Shown here piece after piece: positions 7,654 through 12,282 of a DNA stretch of 12,282 nucleotides; within the stretch, counting starts at the first letter, position 1; each line of letters starts with the position of its first letter. The translations under genes and the position numbers were made by a program. Origin of the DNA: DALYLB01 sp046154695 (GTDB lineage Bacteria > Acidobacteriota > Blastocatellia > RBC074); NCBI GenBank assembly GCA_046154695.1, contig JBJXFI010000444.1, forward strand, positions 1-12,282, read 5' to 3'. The notes under the pieces were generated by a model that did not search any database, was not told where the DNA came from, and saw only the letters and a program-made list of their open reading frames with translations.

Positions 7654-9777
7654 ATGAAATCGATTCGCGGAACTCTTCTTCTCTTTCTGGCCTTTTCAAT
7701 AACAGGTGACGCGCAAATGCCCCGAAAGCTCTCGTATCCGCCCGCAAAAAAAGTCGATCAGGTCGATGAGGTTCACGGCGTCAAAATCACGGATCCGTAT
7801 CGATGGCTGGAAAACCCGGGCGCGGAGGATACGCGCGCCTGGATCGAGGCGCAGAACCGGCTGGCCTTCTCGTTTCTGAACCGGATTCCGGAGCGCGAAA
7901 AGATCAAGGCGCGCCTGACCGAGCTTTGGAACTACGAAAAGCACGGCCCACCCTTCAAGGAAGGGGAGCGCTATTTCTTCTTCAAGAACGACGGACTCCA
8001 GAATCAGGATGTCCTTTACACGATGCGTTCGCTGACGGACGGGCCCCGCGTGCTGCTCGATCCAAATACGCTTTCGAGCGATGGAACCGTCGCGCTCGCC
8101 GGCGTGGCGATCAGCCGGGACGGAAAGCGCCTGGCCTATGCCGTCTCCGCCTCCGGCTCCGATTGGCAGGAATGGAAGGTCCGTGAGATCGAGACCGGAA
8201 AGGACCTGCCGGATCTCGTCAAGTGGTCGAAGTTCTCCGAGGCATCGTGGACCGCCGACGGCGAGGGATTCTTCTACAGCCGGTATGACGAGCCCAACGA
8301 AAAGACCCGGCTCGAAGACGCAAACTATTTTCAGAAACTCTATTATCACCGCGTCGGCACGACGCAATCGGCGGATGCGTTGATCTATGAGCGCAAGGAT
8401 CACAAGGACTGGGGCTTCGGCGGACAGGTCACGGACGATGGGCGCTATCTGATCATCAACGTCTGGCAGGGGTCCGATCCGAAGAATCTCATCTTCTACA
8501 AGGATCTGCATAGGCCTGATGCCGCGGTCGTCGAGTTGATCGATCGATTCGAGGCCGGCTATACGTTCATCGACAATGACGGCCCGATGTTCTGGTTTCG
8601 CACGGATCAGGAAGCGCCGCGGGGAAGAATCATCGCCATCGACACGCGCAATCCGGCTCGCGCGGAATGGAGGCAGATCGTGCCCGAGACCCGCGAGACC
8701 CTCGAAAGCGCAAGCGCGGTCGGCGAACACCTGCTTGTCTCGTACCTGCGGGACGCGCACTCCCGGATACGGGTCTTCGATCTCAACGGGAAGCCGGTCC
8801 GCGAGGTCGAGCTTCCCGGCCTCGGAACCGCCGCCGGCTTCGCCGGCAAACGCAAAGAGACGGAAACCTTCTATTCATTCACCGGCTTTACGACCCCGAC
8901 GACCATCTACCGGTATGACGTGAATGCTGGGAAGACCGAGATCTTCCGCCGGCCGAAGGTCGCCTTCCAACCGGACGATTACGAAACGCGGCAGGTCTTT
9001 TACACGAGCGGGGACGGGACATCGATCCCGATGTTCATCACGCACAGGAAGGGCCTCAAACTCGATGGCGGAAATCCGACGATCCTCTATGGCTACGGCG
9101 GATTCAATATTTCGCTGACGCCCGCCTTCTCGATCAGCCGGCTGGTCTGGATGGAGATGGGGGGCGTCTTTGCCGTGCCCAATCTTCGCGGCGGCGGCGA
9201 GTACGGCGAAGATTGGCATCAGGCGGGCACGAAACTCCGCAAGCAGAACGTGTTCGACGATTTTATCGCCGCGGCGGAATGGCTGATCGCCAACAAATAC
9301 ACGTCATCGTCAAGGCTGGCCATCAACGGCGGAAGCAATGGCGGCCTGCTGGTGGGCGCCTGTATAACGCAGCGCCCGGAGCTTTTTGGCGCGGCCCTGC
9401 CCGCGGTTGGCGTGATGGATATGCTCCGCTTCCACAAGTTCACGATCGGCTGGGCATGGACCTCCGACTACGGTACGCCGGACAACCCCGAAGATTTCAA
9501 GGCGCTGCGCGCCTATTCTCCCCTGCACAACATCAGACCGGGGACGAAGTATCCCCCCACACTCATCACCACGGCCGATCATGACGATCGCGTCGTCCCC
9601 GCGCACAGTTTCAAGTTCGCGGCCGCGCTGCAGTCCGCCCAGGCGGGCGATGCCCCGATCCTCATCCGCATCGAAACCAAGGCGGGCCACGGCGCCGGAA
9701 AACCGACCGCCAAGATCATCGACGAGATCGCTGACACCTGGGGCTTCCTGGTGAAGATCTTCGGAATAAGGGTTTGA
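7654..9777 (+). CDS. Secreted prolyl oligopeptidase (peptidase family S9A)
   Basis: 707 residues, the standard length for prolyl oligopeptidase, which cleaves short peptides after proline. A signal peptide occupies about residues 1-20 (MKSIRGTLLLFLAFSITGDA), so it should act in the periplasm or outside. YPPAKKVDQVDEVHG and DPYRWLENP open the mature protein as in the family; the middle (about 80-420) is the beta-propeller that gates access. The C-terminal alpha/beta hydrolase domain has YGYGGFNIS, the NLRGGGEYG oxyanion region, Ser561 in GGSNGG, Asp644 with the substrate-binding Arg646 in ADHDDRVVP, and His679 in KAGHGAG. All catalytic residues are intact. Reading can extend 44 codons upstream inside the previous gene, but that segment is arginine-rich shadow coding; the signal peptide and ribosome site support the start given. 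ATG 7651 is an equivalent alternative. It is the last gene of the run. Confidence 0.95.
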   Translation: MKSIRGTLLLFLAFSITGDAQMPRKLSYPPAKKVDQVDEVHGVKITDPYRWLENPGAEDTRAWIEAQNRLAFSFLNRIPEREKIKARLTELWNYEKHGPPFKEGERYFFFKNDGLQNQDVLYTMRSLTDGPRVLLDPNTLSSDGTVALAGVAISRDGKRLAYAVSASGSDWQEWKVREIETGKDLPDLVKWSKFSEASWTADGEGFFYSRYDEPNEKTRLEDANYFQKLYYHRVGTTQSADALIYERKDHKDWGFGGQVTDDGRYLIINVWQGSDPKNLIFYKDLHRPDAAVVELIDRFEAGYTFIDNDGPMFWFRTDQEAPRGRIIAIDTRNPARAEWRQIVPETRETLESASAVGEHLLVSYLRDAHSRIRVFDLNGKPVREVELPGLGTAAGFAGKRKETETFYSFTGFTTPTTIYRYDVNAGKTEIFRRPKVAFQPDDYETRQVFYTSGDGTSIPMFITHRKGLKLDGGNPTILYGYGGFNISLTPAFSISRLVWMEMGGVFAVPNLRGGGEYGEDWHQAGTKLRKQNVFDDFIAAAEWLIANKYTSSSRLAINGGSNGGLLVGACITQRPELFGAALPAVGVMDMLRFHKFTIGWAWTSDYGTPDNPEDFKALRAYSPLHNIRPGTKYPPTLITTADHDDRVVPAHSFKFAAALQSAQAGDAPILIRIETKAGHGAGKPTAKIIDEIADTWGFLVKIFGIRV

Positions 9778-9810
9778 CGCGCCGCCATTCCAACTACCGG
9801 CAGCCGGCAA

Positions 9811-10512
9811 CTATTCAAACAGAGCCGGATTCCCGCGGGACAACTCCCTGCTGGCGTACCATTCGACCCATTTGACGCGGCCGGCGCGAACCGCTTCCCG
9901 GACGAGGCGTTCGCGGCGCGTCAGGCTGGAGGCGCCCGTCTTGATCTCGATGAAGACGATTTCGCGGATCTGCCCTTCGTCCTCGTCGCTGAGCCCATCG
10001 AAGATGATGAAGTCGATGGGGCTGCCGATGAAGCGGGCGTCCTTCGGATTGTAGTTGAAATTGGGCAGGTGCGGCACGAGATGCTCGGTGATCTTCCCGA
10101 GGGTGACGGACTGGCTGCGCTGAATGGCATCGTCGCGAATGAGGCGCTCCTGGGCCTGCTTCCATTCGATCAACTGGTTTGTCGCCTCGCGGTGCGCCAC
10201 TTCCCGCTGGTCGCGGCGCAGGGCCTCCATTTCATTGTCGCACCATTGCTTGAACAGCTCGTGGGCCATCGCGAGGGCGTCCTGCCGGGCCCTGGCGTGG
10301 ATGACCTGCGCCTCCTTGTCCCGCCATTCCTGAAATCGCAGGCGCAGGCGATTTTGCAGATCCGTGTCCGCGCCTCGCTTCCATTGCTCGCACTCATCCC
10401 GAACCAGCAGGGGCAATTGGGATTGAAGCGCCGCGAATCGATAAGAGAGGATCGCGATCACAATCCCCGCAAGGAGCAAGAGGACGACCAGAAAGAGATG
10501 TGAAAAGTCCAT
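9811..10512 (-). CDS. Membrane-anchored endonuclease related to archaeal Holliday junction resolvase (PF10107/COG4741-like)
   Basis: 233 residues. One N-terminal transmembrane helix (about 6-25, FLVVLLLLAGIVIAILSYRF) is followed by a charged, probably coiled-coil region rich in Gln, Glu and Arg (about 30-135), then a PD-(D/E)xK-type nuclease domain. Its signature is NPKDARFIGSPIDFIIFDGL (about 155-174) and EIVFIEIKTG (about 184-193). The likely metal-binding set is the Asp of SPID and the Glu and Lys of IEIK. The family is annotated as a predicted secreted or membrane endonuclease distantly related to Hjc; its real role is unknown and topology decides whether it can meet chromosomal DNA. No ribosome site is seen before ATG 10512, but a later start would remove the membrane helix. 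Its stop lies 33 bp from the convergent peptidase stop. Confidence 0.85.
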   Translation of the reverse strand: MDFSHLFLVVLLLLAGIVIAILSYRFAALQSQLPLLVRDECEQWKRGADTDLQNRLRLRFQEWRDKEAQVIHARARQDALAMAHELFKQWCDNEMEALRRDQREVAHREATNQLIEWKQAQERLIRDDAIQRSQSVTLGKITEHLVPHLPNFNYNPKDARFIGSPIDFIIFDGLSDEDEGQIREIVFIEIKTGASSLTRRERLVREAVRAGRVKWVEWYASRELSRGNPALFE

Positions 10513-10570
10513 AGGAATTCAAAGGAGCCGTCATGTCGCTTCACGACGCCCGGAAACAATGAAAAGCATG

Positions 10571-10603
10571 GTGGCAGAAGCTGCCCAGCTTGTGCCACTT
10601 TTT
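10571..10603 (+). terminator. Strong hairpin followed by T5 (terminator-like palindromic repeat)
   Basis: GTGGCA (10571-10576) pairs with TGCCAC (10593-10598); after one G-G mismatch AAGCT (10578-10582) pairs with AGCTT (10587-10591) around a GCCC loop, and TTTTT follows at 10599-10603. On structure alone this is a good intrinsic terminator for plus-strand transcripts. On the minus strand the stem is preceded rather than followed by the homopolymer, so it would work less well for P450 transcripts. GTGGCA...TGCCAC palindromes are common dispersed intergenic repeats, so its origin may be a repeat rather than a dedicated terminator. Confidence 0.6.
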
Positions 10604-10615
10604 CCGAGGAGGAAT

Positions 10616-10691
10616 CTCACGCGAAGACGCGAAATCGCGAAGGGAGGAAAGAGAGAACCGCGGTTTCTCCGCTTTCACGCCTTCGCGTGAG
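10616..10691. repeat. Long imperfect inverted repeat (REP/MITE-like) downstream of the P450 gene
   Basis: Perfect 11-bp ends CTCACGCGAAG (10616-10626) and CTTCGCGTGAG (10681-10691) enclose 54 nt containing a second palindrome AACCGCGGTT (10656-10665). Read on the plus strand it encodes SREDAKSRREERE, a peptide style that turns up as spurious translation of dispersed repeats in many bacterial genomes (recollection, not a search). It begins 6 bp beyond the P450 stop codon and would fold at the 3' end of that transcript. Confidence 0.65.
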
Positions 10692-10697
10692 TCCCTC

Positions 10698-12077
10698 TCA
10701 AGGATGGCTCGATTCTCCAGCGACGGGCTCTCGCTGCGCGAGGACCATCTTCATTCCATGTTTCGGCCGGAGCGTCACGAGGGGCTGCATCGCGACCGGG
10801 TGGCCGGGCGAGAGCCGCATCCGCCATCGCTGCCCAATCGCGGCGAGCACGAGCACGCCTTCCATCCATGCGAACTGCTCGCCGATGCAGAGCCGGGGTC
10901 CGCCGCCGAAGGGGAAATAGGAGAATTTCGGCCGGGCTTCCCGGGCTTCCGGGGTCCATCGCTCCGGGTCGAAGCGTTCCGGGTCGGGGAAGTATTTCGG
11001 ATGGTGGTGCATGACGTACTGGCTCATCAACAGAATCGAGCCGGCCGGGATCGTGTATCCGTCAAGCGAATAGTGTGTCAGCGCGCGGCGGCCGATGATC
11101 CACGCGGGCGGATAGAGGCGCATCGATTCGGCCAGGACACGCTCGGTATAAGCCAACCGGGAGTAATCTTCCGGCGCCGGCTCGCGCCCGGCCAGCGTCT
11201 GATCGACCTCCTCGTGGAACCGCGCCTCCTCCGCGGGGTGTTGCGAGAGCAGGTACCAGGTCCACGTGAGGGCGTTCGCGGTCGTCTCGTGGCCGGCGAG
11301 AAAGATGGTCATCACCTCGTCCCGCAACTGAAGATCGGTCATTCCCCGGCCATCTCCCTCTGTATCCCGGGCCTGGATCAGCATCGAGAGCAGGTCCCCG
11401 TGGTCCTCCTTGCCGGCGCGGCGCTCCTCGATGATCCGATAGATGGTCGCGTCGAGGCGGCCCTTCGCCTGCTCGAATCGGCGGACGGAAGGGAGCGGCA
11501 GTTTTTCGATCAGGTTCGAGAACGGCAGCGTCAGCCGATTGAAGGCCTCCATCGCCGTCTGCAACGCGGCCCCGATCTCATCGGCCTCCCGGATGACATC
11601 CGTTCCGAAAAGCGTCTTTCCCGCGATCGCGAGCGTCAGCCGCATCATCTCCCGCGCGATGTCGCGCGTCTCGCCGGGCTGCCATTCCTCGCGCATCCGC
11701 CGGGCGCAATCGACCATCGTTTGCGCATAGCCCGCGATTCGCTGGCGATGAAACGCCGGCTGCGCCAGCCGCCGCTGCCGCAGATGGAACTCCCCCTCGC
11801 TCGTCAGCAGGCCCTCTCCCAGCAGGCGCTTCGCCCGCTGCAGCCCCTCGCCCTTCATAAAGAGCTTGTTGTGCGTGACGAGGACATCCCGTATATGCTC
11901 GGGGTTCGTCAACAGATAGACCGGCACGGACCCCAGCTTGAAATGCGCGATCTCACCGTACTCTTTCGCCAGTTTCGTCAGAAACCCGATCCGGTCCCGA
12001 CGAAGCGCCATAAAATTGTAGCCGGGCAGAATCGGTTTCGGCCCCGGCGGTTGTTTCGCGGTCAACGCGGCTGCCAT
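10698..12077 (-). CDS. Cytochrome P450 monooxygenase
   Basis: 459 residues, full length. It shows the proline-rich start (PPGPKPILPG, about 10-19), the I-helix oxygen-activation motif AGHETT (261-266), the K-helix ExxR (Glu317, Arg320), the PERW motif (371-374) and the heme loop FPFGGGPRLCIG with ligand Cys397. AGHETT plus FGGGPRxCIG resembles the soluble CYP110/CYP102-like group, which often hydroxylates fatty acids, alkanes or terpenoids; the substrate is a guess. There is no N-terminal membrane anchor and no fused reductase, so it needs a separate ferredoxin or flavodoxin system not present here. A GGAGGAG ribosome site (12086-12092, minus strand) precedes ATG 12077. No redox or biosynthetic partner is adjacent, and it appears monocistronic with a large hairpin just past its stop. 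Confidence 0.95.
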   Translation of the reverse strand: MAAALTAKQPPGPKPILPGYNFMALRRDRIGFLTKLAKEYGEIAHFKLGSVPVYLLTNPEHIRDVLVTHNKLFMKGEGLQRAKRLLGEGLLTSEGEFHLRQRRLAQPAFHRQRIAGYAQTMVDCARRMREEWQPGETRDIAREMMRLTLAIAGKTLFGTDVIREADEIGAALQTAMEAFNRLTLPFSNLIEKLPLPSVRRFEQAKGRLDATIYRIIEERRAGKEDHGDLLSMLIQARDTEGDGRGMTDLQLRDEVMTIFLAGHETTANALTWTWYLLSQHPAEEARFHEEVDQTLAGREPAPEDYSRLAYTERVLAESMRLYPPAWIIGRRALTHYSLDGYTIPAGSILLMSQYVMHHHPKYFPDPERFDPERWTPEAREARPKFSYFPFGGGPRLCIGEQFAWMEGVLVLAAIGQRWRMRLSPGHPVAMQPLVTLRPKHGMKMVLAQREPVAGESSHP

Positions 12078-12085
12078 AGGTTTGT

Positions 12086-12092
12086 CTCCTCC
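12086..12092 (-). promoter_or_regulatory. Ribosome binding site of the P450
   Basis: Minus-strand GGAGGAG, with the second GGAG ending 8 nt before ATG 12077. It is the clearest Shine-Dalgarno in the window and confirms the start, consistent with the proline-rich N terminus expected for the family. Confidence 0.75.
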
Positions 12093-12206
12093 CTCTTCCC
12101 TTCGAACTCCGCCCTCACGGGGCCGTTATTACCTTGATTGTTCATACTTGAGGGTCAGCCGCGTGCGGAGAATTGTCAAGATCGCGTAACCAGAGGCGGC
12201 TATCGG

Positions 12207-12282
12207 GGGTGTGATTAAAAGTGGGACACAAGAGCCCCGATAGGGGCGATGGATGGTAGCCGGCGGTGAAGCGAAGCGTAAC
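12207..12282 (+). repeat. Intergenic palindromic repeat (copy B, truncated by window edge)
   Basis: Starts with GGGTGTGATTAAAAG (12207-12221), has a GCCCC-GATA-GGGGC hairpin (12234-12247), then GGTAGCCGG (12255-12263) and a GC-rich tail to the edge. The first two elements match copy A beside the tRNA on the opposite strand at almost the same spacing. The interval 12093-12206 between the P450 and this repeat holds no gene; a TTGACA on the minus strand (12174-12179) lacks a -10 at the right distance. Confidence 0.65.

Noticed and set aside
9778..9810. Bidirectional terminator between the convergent peptidase and nuclease genes
   Set aside because: The only palindrome, CCGGC-A-GCCGG, has a one-base centre that cannot form a loop without opening the stem, and no T tract follows.
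10590..12137. 515-codon plus-strand frame opposite the P450
   Set aside because: It begins inside a hairpin repeat and is otherwise the antisense of a P450 whose motifs are all intact on the minus strand; its composition is arginine- and proline-rich shadow coding.
12100..12180. Promoter for the P450 from TTGACA at 12174-12179 (minus strand)
   Set aside because: No acceptable -10 hexamer lies 16-18 nt downstream; the nearest TATGAA is about 27 nt away, and a separate TAATAA near the gene lacks a -35 partner.

Overview
The window reads as a high-G+C (about 60% or more by eye), free-living Gram-negative chromosome segment. The gene families (secreted S9 prolyl oligopeptidase, surface alpha/beta hydrolase, cytochrome P450, methyltransferase with C-terminal beta repeats) and the GC-rich palindromic intergenic repeats suggest Acidobacteriota or a neighbouring phylum such as Planctomycetota. 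This is inference from gene style only; there is no rRNA or other marker gene here.

Layout. Bases 1-3315 hold two minus-strand genes: a membrane-tethered lipase-like alpha/beta hydrolase and, 79 bp downstream of it, a SAM methyltransferase that runs off the left edge. Bases 3316-3642 contain a possible promoter for the hydrolase and a cluster of palindromic repeats. A tRNA-Leu(CAG) follows at 3643-3726, with a near-consensus promoter in front and a perfect 15-bp terminator-type hairpin behind. From 3788 to 9777 four plus-strand genes are tightly spaced: an MFS exporter, a LarA-type nickel-pincer racemase, a PLP-dependent cysteine desulfurase-like protein, and a signal-peptide-bearing prolyl oligopeptidase. 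Convergent to them is a minus-strand, membrane-anchored nuclease of the Holliday-junction-resolvase-related type (9811-10512). It is separated by two large hairpins from a minus-strand cytochrome P450 (10698-12077). The right edge (12200-12282) holds another copy of the repeat seen next to the tRNA.

How it fits together. The MFS, racemase, desulfurase-like and peptidase genes have gaps of 28, 42 and 4 bp and look like one transcription unit. The racemase carries every LarA active-site residue I could place, but its cofactor genes (larB, larC, larE) are not in the window. The PLP enzyme beside it has a cysteine where SufS has its catalytic cysteine, so a sulfur-handling link to the racemase cofactor is possible but unproven. 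No phage, CRISPR, transposase or defence island is visible. I found no clearly undescribed system; the least ordinary items are the methyltransferase-beta-repeat fusion, the LarA/desulfurase pair, and the composite intergenic repeats.
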